A stretch of DNA of 64,000 nucleotides from an uncultured Actinomycetes bacterium (GTDB lineage Bacteria; Actinomycetota; Acidimicrobiia; Acidimicrobiales; RAAP-2). Under the pieces are notes generated by a model that searched no databases, was not told the origin of the DNA, and saw only the letters and a program-made list of their open reading frames with translations. The stretch lies in contig CAIORQ010000044.1 in the NCBI GenBank assembly GCA_903860745.1, forward strand, positions 1-64,000, in the 5' to 3' direction. Position 1 is the first letter of the stretch. Each line of letters opens with the position of its first letter. Below, piece by piece: positions 16,998 through 25,123 of the stretch. Position numbers and translations under genes: made by a program.

Positions 16998-17519
16998 ATG
17001 CCAGCAGCCAAACCTCAGAAGTCAAGTGCCAAGAGTCGTGACCGCTCCCCCGTGGAGCTGGTCGCGTTGCCGGGCCCGCTCGACGCGATCGATCGACAGA
17101 TCATCGCCGTCTTGCAGCACGACGGGCGACGACCCTACGGAGCGATTGCTGACGAAGTCGGTCTCTCGGAGGCGGGCGTGCGTCGGCGCGTCCAGCGTCT
17201 CAGGGACGCGGGTGTCATGCAGATCGTCGCGATCACCGACCCCCTGCAGCTCGGCTACGGCCGAGAGGCTCTGGTCGGTATCCGAGTTCATGGTGACGTC
17301 CGTCTGGTCGCCGATCAAGTGGCGGCCATTGAAGAAGCCAACTACGTGGTCATGACCGCGGGCAGCTTCGACATCATCGCCGAGGTCATCGCCCTCGACG
17401 ACAACGCATTGGTGCACCTCTTGAATGACTCCATCCGGAGTATTCCCGGGGTGACCGAAGTTGAAACCTTTCTGTATTTGAAACTCTCAAAACAGACTTA
17501 CGCTTGGGGAGCGAAATGA
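16998..17519 (+). CDS. Lrp/AsnC-family transcriptional regulator
   Basis: A 173-residue regulator. A lysine-rich N-terminal extension precedes the helix-turn-helix (LDAIDRQIIAVLQHD, then IADEVGLSEAGVRRRVQRL). The RAM ligand-binding domain follows (VVMTAGSFDIIAEV). Lrp proteins form octamers that respond to amino acids. The ATG at 16998 has a GGGAGAAA site; an alternative in-frame ATG at 16968 would add ten residues. Its stop overlaps the aminotransferase ATG (ATGA), so regulator and enzyme are coupled. It very likely controls both divergent operons, in analogy to AldR and ald. Confidence 0.92.
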   Translation: MPAAKPQKSSAKSRDRSPVELVALPGPLDAIDRQIIAVLQHDGRRPYGAIADEVGLSEAGVRRRVQRLRDAGVMQIVAITDPLQLGYGREALVGIRVHGDVRLVADQVAAIEEANYVVMTAGSFDIIAEVIALDDNALVHLLNDSIRSIPGVTEVETFLYLKLSKQTYAWGAK

Positions 17520-18937
17520 GCATCGACGAAATCTTCACCGACGGTATCCACGTCAGTGGCGAGCACCAGGAGAGTCACCACTACTCCGAGAGGGCGCGTC
17601 GCAACCTGTGGTTGCAGATGTCGCGCATGGGGGCCTACTCGGAGAACCACGAGATCCCGATCATCGTCCGCGGCGAGGGCGTGCACGTCTACGACGCCAA
17701 CGGCAAGGAGTACTTCGACGGCATCTCGGGTCTCTTCACCAACGCCCTGGGCCACGGTCGGCCGGAGTTCGCGATCGCCGCGGCGGAGTCCATGAACAAC
17801 ATGACCTTCTTCCCGATCTGGACCTACGCCCACCCCAAGGCCATCGAGCTCGCCGAGAAGATCGCGAGCATCGCGCCCGGTGACCTCAACCGGGTCTTCT
17901 TCACCACCGGTGGGGCCGAGGCCAACGAGAGCGCGTGGAAGCTCGCGCGCCAGTACCACAAGCTGCGCGGCGACACCGACCGCTACAAGGTGATCAGTCG
18001 CGACATCGCCTACCACGGCACGACGCTGGGCGCCCTGACCATCACCTCGCTGGACCAGTACCGCAAGCCCTTCGAGCCCCTCGTGCCGGGCGCGGTCAAG
18101 GTCCCCGCGGTGAACTTCTACCGCGCCGAGGCCCACGCCGACGACTTCGAGGCCTTCGGCCTCTGGTCGGCCGAGCAGATCGAGGAGGCCCTGTTGCGCG
18201 AGGGCCCCGAGACCGTGGCGGCCGTGTTCCTCGAGCCCGTGCAGAACGCGGGCGGCTGCTTCACGCCTCCCCCGGGCTACTGGCAGAAGGTCCGCGAGAT
18301 CTGTGACCGCTACGGCGTCATCCTGGTCTCCGACGAGGTCATCTGCGCCTTCGGACGTCTGGGCACCTGGTTCGGTGGACAGAAGTACGACTACGTGCCC
18401 GACATCATCACCTGCGCCAAGGGCATCACCGCGGGCTACGCGCCGCTGGGTGCGATGATCGTGTCCGACCGCATGGCCGAGCCCTTCCACGACGGCGACG
18501 TCGCCTTCCAGCACGGCTTCACCTGGGCGGGCCACCCGCTGTCGGCCTCGATCGCGCTGACCAGCATCGGCATCATCGAGCGCGAGCACATCTTGGACCA
18601 CGTCCTGGGCAACCAGGAGTACTTCCGTCAGAGCCTCGAGGCCCTGAAGGACATCCCGATCGTCGGCGACGTCCGCGGAACGGGCTACTTCTGGGGCGTC
18701 GAACTGGTCAAGGACCAGGCGACCAAGGAGACCTGGCTGGGCGACGACGCCGAGCGCCTCCTGCGCGGCTTCATCTCGCCCGAGATGTTCCGTCGCGGGC
18801 TCATCTGCCGCTCGGACGACCGCGGCGACCCCGTCGTGCAGTTGGCGCCGCCGCTCATCTCCACGCGCGACGACATCGACTTCATGGTCGGCACCCTGCG
18901 CGAGGTCTTCACGGAGGCCGTCAAGCGCCACGTGTGA
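17516..18937 (+). CDS. Class III aminotransferase (omega-amino acid/putrescine:pyruvate type)
   Basis: A 473-residue PLP enzyme of the class III aminotransferases. Motifs are TTGGAEANE, the PLP-phosphate and Asp region VILVSDEVICAFGR, and the Schiff-base Lys302 in CAKGITAGY. The N-terminus with NLWLQMSRM and the length match pyruvate-dependent omega-transaminases such as putrescine or beta-alanine:pyruvate transaminases. It would give an aminoaldehyde plus alanine, matching the dehydrogenase and ald across the divergent promoter. Exact amine unknown. The start ATG overlaps the Lrp stop by 4 nt, with GGGGAGCG as ribosome site. Confidence 0.9.
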   Translation: MSIDEIFTDGIHVSGEHQESHHYSERARRNLWLQMSRMGAYSENHEIPIIVRGEGVHVYDANGKEYFDGISGLFTNALGHGRPEFAIAAAESMNNMTFFPIWTYAHPKAIELAEKIASIAPGDLNRVFFTTGGAEANESAWKLARQYHKLRGDTDRYKVISRDIAYHGTTLGALTITSLDQYRKPFEPLVPGAVKVPAVNFYRAEAHADDFEAFGLWSAEQIEEALLREGPETVAAVFLEPVQNAGGCFTPPPGYWQKVREICDRYGVILVSDEVICAFGRLGTWFGGQKYDYVPDIITCAKGITAGYAPLGAMIVSDRMAEPFHDGDVAFQHGFTWAGHPLSASIALTSIGIIEREHILDHVLGNQEYFRQSLEALKDIPIVGDVRGTGYFWGVELVKDQATKETWLGDDAERLLRGFISPEMFRRGLICRSDDRGDPVVQLAPPLISTRDDIDFMVGTLREVFTEAVKRHV

Positions 18938-20325
18938 TGCAGCCACCACGGTCTCTGTGGTGGAGCCAGATCGACCCGACGTCGCCCCGCGCAGCACTGC
19001 GGGGCGACGTCGACGTTGACGTCGCCATCGTCGGTGGCGGCTACACGGGTCTGTGGACCGCTCGAGAGCTGCTGCGTCGCGACCCGGGACTGAGGGTCTG
19101 CGTGCTCGAGGCCCAGGTCTGCGGCTTCGGCGCGTCGGGCCGCAACGGCGGATGGGTCTCGGCCCTCTTCCCGGTCCCGGCGAGCACCGTCATCGCACGC
19201 CACGGACTCGAGGCCTACACGCGTCTCCGCCACACCCTCCAAGACGCGGTGCCCGCCCTGGGCGCCGCTGCGGCGGCCGACGCCATCGAGTGCTCCTTCG
19301 TCCAGGGCGGAACCCTGTCCTTCGCCCGCTCTCCCCTGCAAGAGGCCCGTGGTCGTGCCTACGTCGCCGAGGCGGCGGCCCACGGCCTGGGTCCCCAGGA
19401 CCTGCGCTGGATGGAGGCCGGGGAACTGCGCGAGGTCGCCACGGTCGCCCAGGCGCGTGGTGCGGCGTTCTCCCCGCACTGCGCGCGCGTGCAGCCCGCC
19501 CGACTGGTGCGCGGACTCGCCGAGGCCGTCGAGCGCCACGGTGGCGTCATCTACGAGAACACCCGGGTGACCCGTCTGGAGGGAGCGACGTCGACGCGAC
19601 CCGCGCGCGCTCTCAGCGCGGCCGGCGTGGTGAGTGCTCGCTACGTGGTGCGCGCCACCGAAGGCTTCACTCCCGCTATGGAAGGCCAGCGCCGCACCGT
19701 CGTGCCCCTGTACTCGCTGATGATCGCCACCGAGCCCCTCTCGCGGGAGTGGTGGGACGACTACGGCTTCGCCACCGCGCCCACCTTCAACGACGAACGC
19801 CACCTGCTCGTCTACGGACAGCGCACCGCCGACGACCGCCTCGCCTTCGGTGGACGGGGCTCGCCCTACCACTACGGCTCCACCGTGGAGCCCCGCTACG
19901 ACCTCAACGAGGGGGTCTTCGATCACCTCGCCGCGTCCCTGCGCGAGCTGTTCCCGACGCTCGACGCCGAGGTCAGCCACCGCTGGGGCGGACCACTGGC
20001 CATGCCCCGCGACAAGTTCCCCTCGGTGCAGGTCGACCACCACAGCGGACTGGCCTCGGCCGGGGGCTACACCGGCGACGGGGTGACGCTGAGCTACGTC
20101 TGCGCCAACGCCCTCGCCGACCTGATCACCGCGCCCAGCGCCGACACGGCCGTCACCACCCTGCCCTTCGTGCGCGCCACCACCCGTCGTTGGGAAGTGG
20201 AGCCGCTGCGCTGGCTGGGCATCAACACCGGGCTGGCGCTGGCCACCTGGGCCGACCACGCCGAACGCCGCCACGGCCGGGAGAGTCGCGCCGCCCGGTG
20301 GCTGACCCGCTTGATGGACGCCTAG
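18937..20325 (+). CDS. FAD-dependent amine/D-amino acid oxidase (PuuB-like)
   Basis: A 462-residue flavoprotein of the DAO superfamily. The FAD-binding GGGYTG is at residues 33-38, ASGRNGG (residues 66-72) is the second flavin motif, and GGYTGDGV is near the C-terminus. The N-terminal LWW and overall layout resemble gamma-glutamylputrescine oxidase PuuB and related amine oxidases. It is translationally coupled to the aminotransferase (TGATG). In the module it would offer an oxygen-dependent route to the same aldehyde. No gamma-glutamylputrescine synthetase is visible in the window, so the substrate may be a free amine. Confidence 0.85.
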   Translation: MQPPRSLWWSQIDPTSPRAALRGDVDVDVAIVGGGYTGLWTARELLRRDPGLRVCVLEAQVCGFGASGRNGGWVSALFPVPASTVIARHGLEAYTRLRHTLQDAVPALGAAAAADAIECSFVQGGTLSFARSPLQEARGRAYVAEAAAHGLGPQDLRWMEAGELREVATVAQARGAAFSPHCARVQPARLVRGLAEAVERHGGVIYENTRVTRLEGATSTRPARALSAAGVVSARYVVRATEGFTPAMEGQRRTVVPLYSLMIATEPLSREWWDDYGFATAPTFNDERHLLVYGQRTADDRLAFGGRGSPYHYGSTVEPRYDLNEGVFDHLAASLRELFPTLDAEVSHRWGGPLAMPRDKFPSVQVDHHSGLASAGGYTGDGVTLSYVCANALADLITAPSADTAVTTLPFVRATTRRWEVEPLRWLGINTGLALATWADHAERRHGRESRAARWLTRLMDA

Positions 20326-20326
20326 C

Positions 20327-20962
20327 TCAGCGCAGGATGTTGACGGCCCGCGCGGCCACGACGGCGATGGTGACCAGGGAGACGATCGACTCGCTGGCGA
20401 AGAGGATCTTCATGCGCCGCGAGAGGGGCATGGCGTCGGCGGGCGCGAAGCTCGTCCCGTTGGCGAAGGAGGTGTAGAGGTAGTCGCCGAAGCGCGGACG
20501 CCACTGCGCCGGTGCCAGAGAGGGGTTCTCCATCTGGGGGAACTGCAGGTCGAAGACCGTGGTGTCCTCCGCGGCGCGGCGCGTCGGCCCGCCACGGTCG
20601 ACCTCCCAGAACCAGACGCCGTACACGATGACGTTGGTCAGCCACACCGCGACGGCCGAGTAGATCAGGGCCCGACCCTGGGACACCGAGGTGTCGAGGA
20701 GACGCTGCACCAACAAGACGACCGAGGTCACGTTGGCCAGGGTCACCAGGGCGATGAGGGTCAGGGTGAGACGGCGCACGCGCGGGGACTCGTCGGGGTG
20801 ACGGTGGCGCCGCGTCGACAGGGGTATGAGCGCCAGCACGATCAGGGCGGGGATCAGCCAACGCGGTCCGATCACCAGACGTCCGGGCAGGACCACGTAC
20901 AAGACGACGCAGGCGAGCAGGGCCGCCGACGCGGGCCATCGCGGTTCGGCGTGCACGCTCAC
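20327..20962 (-). CDS. DUF1345-like membrane protein
   Basis: A 211-residue protein with five hydrophobic segments. The C-terminal segment FGDYLYTSFANGTSFAPAD followed by a last helix matches the pattern of DUF1345, which resembles an ion-channel pore region. Function unknown. The GTG at 20962 is favoured because TAGGTT lies 6 nt upstream; an in-frame GTG at 20968 would add two residues. It converges with the FAD oxidase gene with only 1 bp between the stops and has no terminator hairpin there. Confidence 0.7.
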   Translation of the reverse strand: MSVHAEPRWPASAALLACVVLYVVLPGRLVIGPRWLIPALIVLALIPLSTRRHRHPDESPRVRRLTLTLIALVTLANVTSVVLLVQRLLDTSVSQGRALIYSAVAVWLTNVIVYGVWFWEVDRGGPTRRAAEDTTVFDLQFPQMENPSLAPAQWRPRFGDYLYTSFANGTSFAPADAMPLSRRMKILFASESIVSLVTIAVVAARAVNILR

Positions 20963-20971
20963 GCCCACAAC

Positions 20972-21757
20972 CTAGCGGGTGCGCTCCGCGAGCTTCAGGA
21001 GTGCCGCGGGCACGACGAGGGACCCCAGCTCGCCGCTCTTGACGAGTTCCGAGAGCAGGGGGGACGCCGACTGCGTGGCGCGCGAGGCCGGCGGGGCGAC
21101 GATGACGTGGGGCCGGTTGTAGGACAGGACCTGCAGGTCCACGGTGGTCGTGTTCGCCCCCGAGGTGAAGCGGACCCACAGTCCGGTGAACTCACCTTGT
21201 CGTCCCGTCGTGAGACGCAGTTCCAGCGTGCCGCGTCCCGACGCCGACGACGAACCGAAGGTGTTGAGCGACACGTTGGCCCGCGAACCCTCGTAGGTGC
21301 TGAAGGCACCCGCGTGCGTGACCCGGGTGTGGGCGAGCAGGCCCAGCAGCGCCGGGTCCGGCCTGACCAGGGCGTGCGCCAGCCGCGTGATCGAGGGCCA
21401 CGAGAGCGCCAGGGTGTACCACTGCGGACCCGAGGCGTCCGCGAGGTTGGGGGAGGTCACGTAGAGGCGACCGTCGATCGCGCGCACCGAGAAGGCCGTC
21501 GGGGCGGTGACGATGGGGACTTCGAGCTCGGCGCTCAGGGCGCTGGAGAGCGTGTCGATCCAGATCGTGCCCGAGGCGGACAGCGAGCCTCCGGTGGACA
21601 GCGTCGCGGCGAGCTCGATGCTCCGCGGCGTACGCCCGTCCAGGGGTGCCGGGTCGACTCGCGCGGGCGGGTGCGAGGCCGTGGCGCCCAGGGCCACCAC
21701 GACCATCGACACCACGACGACCGCGACCAGGCAAACGAGCAGGGGGCGTCGTTTCAC
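20972..21757 (-). CDS. Exported protein of unknown function
   Basis: Not recognised. The 261-residue protein begins with MKRRP and a hydrophobic run of about 20 residues (LLVCLVAVVVVSMVVVALG), a signal peptide or anchor. The rest is Ser/Thr-rich and beta-rich (SASGTIWIDTLSSA, ISTYEG-like turns), recalling LppX/LolA-like lipid carriers, but there is no lipobox cysteine after the hydrophobic run. GTG start with TAGGGT 6 nt upstream. It is followed by the DUF1345-like gene, whose own -10 box TAGGTT overlaps the end of this gene. Confidence 0.65.
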   Translation of the reverse strand: MKRRPLLVCLVAVVVVSMVVVALGATASHPPARVDPAPLDGRTPRSIELAATLSTGGSLSASGTIWIDTLSSALSAELEVPIVTAPTAFSVRAIDGRLYVTSPNLADASGPQWYTLALSWPSITRLAHALVRPDPALLGLLAHTRVTHAGAFSTYEGSRANVSLNTFGSSSASGRGTLELRLTTGRQGEFTGLWVRFTSGANTTTVDLQVLSYNRPHVIVAPPASRATQSASPLLSELVKSGELGSLVVPAALLKLAERTR

Positions 21758-21798
21758 CCGTTCACCCTACCGGCGTCGCCCGACGCAGACGCCCCGCG

Positions 21799-22773
21799 TC
21801 AGTCCAGCGCTTCGTTCAAGAGGTCGACGAGGAGCCCGTGAGCGATGTTGCGACCGCTGGCGATGAAGCCGATCCGCGACGACGGATCGTCGACGAGATG
21901 GCGAAGGATCGCCGCGTAGGGCGTGGCGGCCGAACCTTCGAAGACGAGCCCGTTGACCTCGGCCGCCTCTCGGACGCCTTGGCGGATGTAGTGCTCCTCG
22001 ACGAGCACCAGGGGGATCTGGGCATCGCGGATCAACTCGTTGGTGAGGGCCCCCTCGTCACCGCCACCCGCCAGCCCGTCGGCGATCGTCGCGCGATGGC
22101 GCACGGCGGCCATGGGGGTGCCGTGGAGCACGTGGTACATCGCCGCGCTGGCCTCGGGCTGCACGCCGGTGACGCGCACGTCCTCCCGGCCCATCGCGGC
22201 GCGAGCCATGAGCACGCCCGAGATCAGTCCCCCGCCGCCCACGGGAACGACGACGTGCTCGATCTCCGGGGACTGGACCAGCATCTCGGAGAAGACCGTG
22301 GCCTGGCCGGCGATGACGTGGGTGTCGTTGAAGGGCGAGATGTAGCGGATCGAGCGCTCGTCCGCCAGGGCCATGGCGTAGGCCTGGGCCTCGTCGTAGG
22401 ACGAACCGTGCTGGATCAGCTCGATGTCGTAGTTGCGCAGCTTCTTCACCTTGGCCAGTGAGGCGTTGGCCGGGACGACGACCGTCGCGGGCACGTGAAG
22501 GATCCCCGACGCGTGGGCGATGCCCAGACCGTGGTTGCCGGCCGAGGAGGTGATCACCGCACCGTGGGGGTCGTCGCGGTGGGCGGCGCTGACGGCCGCG
22601 AGGGCGCCGCGGATCTTGAAGGACCCCGTGATCTGGAGGCTCTCGAGCTTGGCGAGCACCGCTCGCCCGCGCAGTCGCATGGTCACCGTCGGGGTCACCT
22701 CGAGGTGGTCGGCAATGACGCGCGCCGCCTCGGCCAAATCGTCGTGTGAGGGGGCTACGACGTGGCTCATCAT
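21799..22773 (-). CDS. Threonine/serine dehydratase (PLP)
   Basis: A 324-residue fold-type II PLP enzyme. The Schiff-base Lys53 is in SFKIRGA, SSAGNHG follows near residue 80, and the phosphate-binding glycine loop is VGGGGL. There is no C-terminal ACT regulatory domain, so it resembles catabolic or serine/threonine dehydratases rather than the feedback-inhibited IlvA. It deaminates threonine to 2-oxobutyrate or serine to pyruvate. The ATG at 22773 is chosen because TAGTGT is 7 nt upstream; the GTG at 22782 would lie inside that box. Confidence 0.9.
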   Translation of the reverse strand: MMSHVVAPSHDDLAEAARVIADHLEVTPTVTMRLRGRAVLAKLESLQITGSFKIRGALAAVSAAHRDDPHGAVITSSAGNHGLGIAHASGILHVPATVVVPANASLAKVKKLRNYDIELIQHGSSYDEAQAYAMALADERSIRYISPFNDTHVIAGQATVFSEMLVQSPEIEHVVVPVGGGGLISGVLMARAAMGREDVRVTGVQPEASAAMYHVLHGTPMAAVRHRATIADGLAGGGDEGALTNELIRDAQIPLVLVEEHYIRQGVREAAEVNGLVFEGSAATPYAAILRHLVDDPSSRIGFIASGRNIAHGLLVDLLNEALD

Positions 22774-22832
22774 CTCGAACACACTATCCCCCGCGCCCCG
22801 TCGCGCCCCTACCTGACGGTAACGTCAAGTCC

Positions 22833-23399
22833 GTGCACTCGCTGTGGACCCTGCTCCTCGTGGGCTCCTTCGCCTACGTCGGCACGATGGTCGACAACCT
22901 CTTCGCCTTCGCCGCCCAACTCACCCTCACGCCCCGGGAACGCTTCACCTCGGTGACCCTCGCCCAGAGTGCGGGGGTCGTGGCGCTCGTCGGGCTGGCC
23001 GGCGCCGTGGGGTCGACCCTGCACGTGCTGCCCCTGCGCTGGGTGGGCCTCTTGGCCCTCGCCCCCTGGTCGCTCGGCTGGCACCACTGGCGCCACCGAC
23101 ACGACGAGGTAGCGACCTCGGTGCGCCGCGGTGTCCTCACCACCTTCGTGGTCACCCTGGGCCTGGGCGGCGACAACCTGGCGGTCTGGATCCCGATCCT
23201 GCGCGCCGCGAGCCTGGTGCGCGAAGTCGCCCTGTGCGCGGTCTTCGCGTTCTGGCAGCTGGTCTTCGTGGCCCTTGCGTGGACCCTCGCCACCCATCCG
23301 CGGGTCGTGTCGTGGGGGCAGAGCAGCGGTCGGTACTTCGTCCCGTGGCTCTACGGCGTCCTCGGCCTCGTCATCCTGGCCGAATGCCGCGTCCTCTGA
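22833..23399 (+). CDS. CadD/LysE-like membrane transporter
   Basis: A 188-residue polytopic protein with about six hydrophobic segments and internal two-fold similarity (GTMVDNLFAF and GLGGDNLAVWIP). The conserved Asp-Asn pairs in helices 1 and 4 are typical of the cadmium-resistance transporter CadD family. Substrate unknown; metal ion efflux is a guess from family. The GTG has TAACGT 7 nt upstream and lacks a Shine-Dalgarno site. Divergent from the dehydratase, with 59 bp between starts. Confidence 0.75.
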   Translation: MHSLWTLLLVGSFAYVGTMVDNLFAFAAQLTLTPRERFTSVTLAQSAGVVALVGLAGAVGSTLHVLPLRWVGLLALAPWSLGWHHWRHRHDEVATSVRRGVLTTFVVTLGLGGDNLAVWIPILRAASLVREVALCAVFAFWQLVFVALAWTLATHPRVVSWGQSSGRYFVPWLYGVLGLVILAECRVL

Positions 23400-23431
23400 A
23401 AGCTCGGCACCGGAGGCACTAGCGTGGCGTG

Positions 23432-24598
23432 GTGCCTGTCTCAACGCCGCAACAGACACTGAACCGGCTCACCGCCATCGTCCTCATCCAGTGGATGGGC
23501 GCCACCCTGGGCCTCCCGCTACTGGCGCTCTTCCTCGAGCACCGTGGCGGCTCGCCCCACATCATCGGCCTGATCGTGGCGTCCTTCTTCATCGCCGGGG
23601 TGGTCACCCAGTACTTCCTCGGACACCTGGCCGACCGCTTCGGGCGTCGTCCGATCCTCGTGACGAGCCTCATCGTCTACGGACTGGCCTCGATGACCTA
23701 CGCGCTTCCCCTGACCGCCGTCTGGTTCACCCTGACCCGCGCCCTCCAGGGCGCCTCGGCCGGCGCGCTCGAGGTCGCCTCCATGTCGGCGGTCGCCTCG
23801 CTCTTCCCCGAGCACCAACGCGGCACCGCGGTCTCGCGGATCCTCGCCGCCCAACTCGTCGGCGCGGCCATCGGTCCCCTGGCCGGCGTCGTGGCGTCGG
23901 TGGACAACCTGGGCGAGGTGTTCTTTCTCACCGGCGTCGTCAGCCTGGTGGCCGCCGTGGTCGCCTTCCGGACCAACCTGGGAGACGCCGTCTACGACCC
24001 GACCCCCCTGCCCCGGTTGCGCTGGAGCCGACCCTTCGTGGGGGTGCTCGTCGCCGCGGCGGCCACGGGACTGGTGGTGGGGGTCTACGAGACCTGTTGG
24101 AGCCTGCTGATGCACGCGCACCACGCCACGCAGCTGCAGATCCGCCTCAGCTGGACCATGTTCTGCGTGCCGTGGGTGGTGCTGAGCCGCGCCGGAGGCT
24201 GGATCGCCGACCACCTCAACCGGCGCGTCACGGCGCTCCTGGGCCTGCTCAACGCGGCGGCCTTCCTCGTCACCTATCCGCACATCCACAACAACGTCGT
24301 CATGCTCTTCGTCGGTTCGGCCGAGTCCCTGGGCGCGTCGCTGTCGTCTCCGTCCATCGCCTCGTTGCTCAGCCAGGGTGCCCACGACCGGGAGCTGTCG
24401 CGGCGCCAGGGCCTCTACGCCACCTCCACCACGGCCTCCATGGCGATCTCGGCCATCTGCTCGGGTTTCCTCTTCACCGTCAACACGGCGCTGCCCTTCA
24501 CCCTGGCGGCGATACTGGCGGCCACGCTGGCCCTGACGACCCTCTACTTCTGGCGCGGCGTCCACGGACGCATCGCGCCACCGGCGCCGCCGGGCTAG
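23432..24598 (+). CDS. MFS transporter (drug-efflux-like)
   Basis: A 388-residue major facilitator protein with 12 hydrophobic segments. The loop 2-3 motif GHLADRFGRRP is a strong MFS signature and GGWIADHLNRR is its half-repeat in the second bundle. It resembles DHA1-type multidrug exporters. GTG at 23432 is chosen since TAGCGT lies 6 nt upstream; the adjacent upstream GTG is part of the spacer. Its TAG shares CTAG with the following convergent small gene. Confidence 0.88.
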   Translation: MPVSTPQQTLNRLTAIVLIQWMGATLGLPLLALFLEHRGGSPHIIGLIVASFFIAGVVTQYFLGHLADRFGRRPILVTSLIVYGLASMTYALPLTAVWFTLTRALQGASAGALEVASMSAVASLFPEHQRGTAVSRILAAQLVGAAIGPLAGVVASVDNLGEVFFLTGVVSLVAAVVAFRTNLGDAVYDPTPLPRLRWSRPFVGVLVAAAATGLVVGVYETCWSLLMHAHHATQLQIRLSWTMFCVPWVVLSRAGGWIADHLNRRVTALLGLLNAAAFLVTYPHIHNNVVMLFVGSAESLGASLSSPSIASLLSQGAHDRELSRRQGLYATSTTASMAISAICSGFLFTVNTALPFTLAAILAATLALTTLYFWRGVHGRIAPPAPPG

Positions 24599-24831
24599 CG
24601 GCGCGACGCCCGGGCGTCGTCGGGGGCCACGACGAAGTACTTCGACGAGGCGACCTTGGTCATCGGAGTCACCGACGAGGCCGTGGTGGTGCCGGCCAGG
24701 GCCTTGGGGCCCACCGAGCTCGCCCCGCTCTGGGCGACGACGACCATGGTGGCGCCGGCCGCCGCGAGTGCCACGACCAGCGAGGTCGCGCCCAGACGGC
24801 GGACCAGTTTCCTCTTCTTGGGTCGATACAC
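24595..24831 (-). CDS. Small exported/membrane-anchored protein, 78 residues
   Basis: Not recognised. GTG start behind a strong AGGAGG site (24834-24841 region). It encodes a basic N-terminus VYRPKKRKLVRRLG, one hydrophobic stretch (TSLVVALAAAGATMVVVA) and a short Ser/Thr/Ala-rich tail. This is a type II anchor or uncleaved signal peptide topology with about 45 residues outside. The longer frame upstream has no start with a ribosome site. Its stop overlaps the MFS stop via CTAG. Confidence 0.6.
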   Translation of the reverse strand: MYRPKKRKLVRRLGATSLVVALAAAGATMVVVAQSGASSVGPKALAGTTTASSVTPMTKVASSKYFVVAPDDARASRR

Positions 24832-25123
24832 GGGTCCTCCTCGAACTCGATCAGCAGACCACTTCAGTGTGCCGGCTCCGGGTGAACCCCCGGCAAGGTC
24901 CGGGTAATAGGTGACTAAATCTCGCGCGTCACCCGCGCGGACCGCGTCGACGCGACGCCGACGCCGCGGGGCCGTTCCGGTCGGGGGTCCGCGGCCCAAG
25001 AATGCACACAGATTTAACACAGCGCCTCGCGGCTCCTTAAGTTTTCGGTAAGACTGTCCGCGTACGACTAGCCCCTCACGGAGTCGTCACAGATGTGTCA
25101 CATCAAATAGGGAGGACCACTCA

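Noticed and set aside
24832-25123. Riboswitch in the leader of the NCS1 permease
   Set aside because: I could not fit any known purine, cytosine-related or thiamine riboswitch core; only short repeats are visible.
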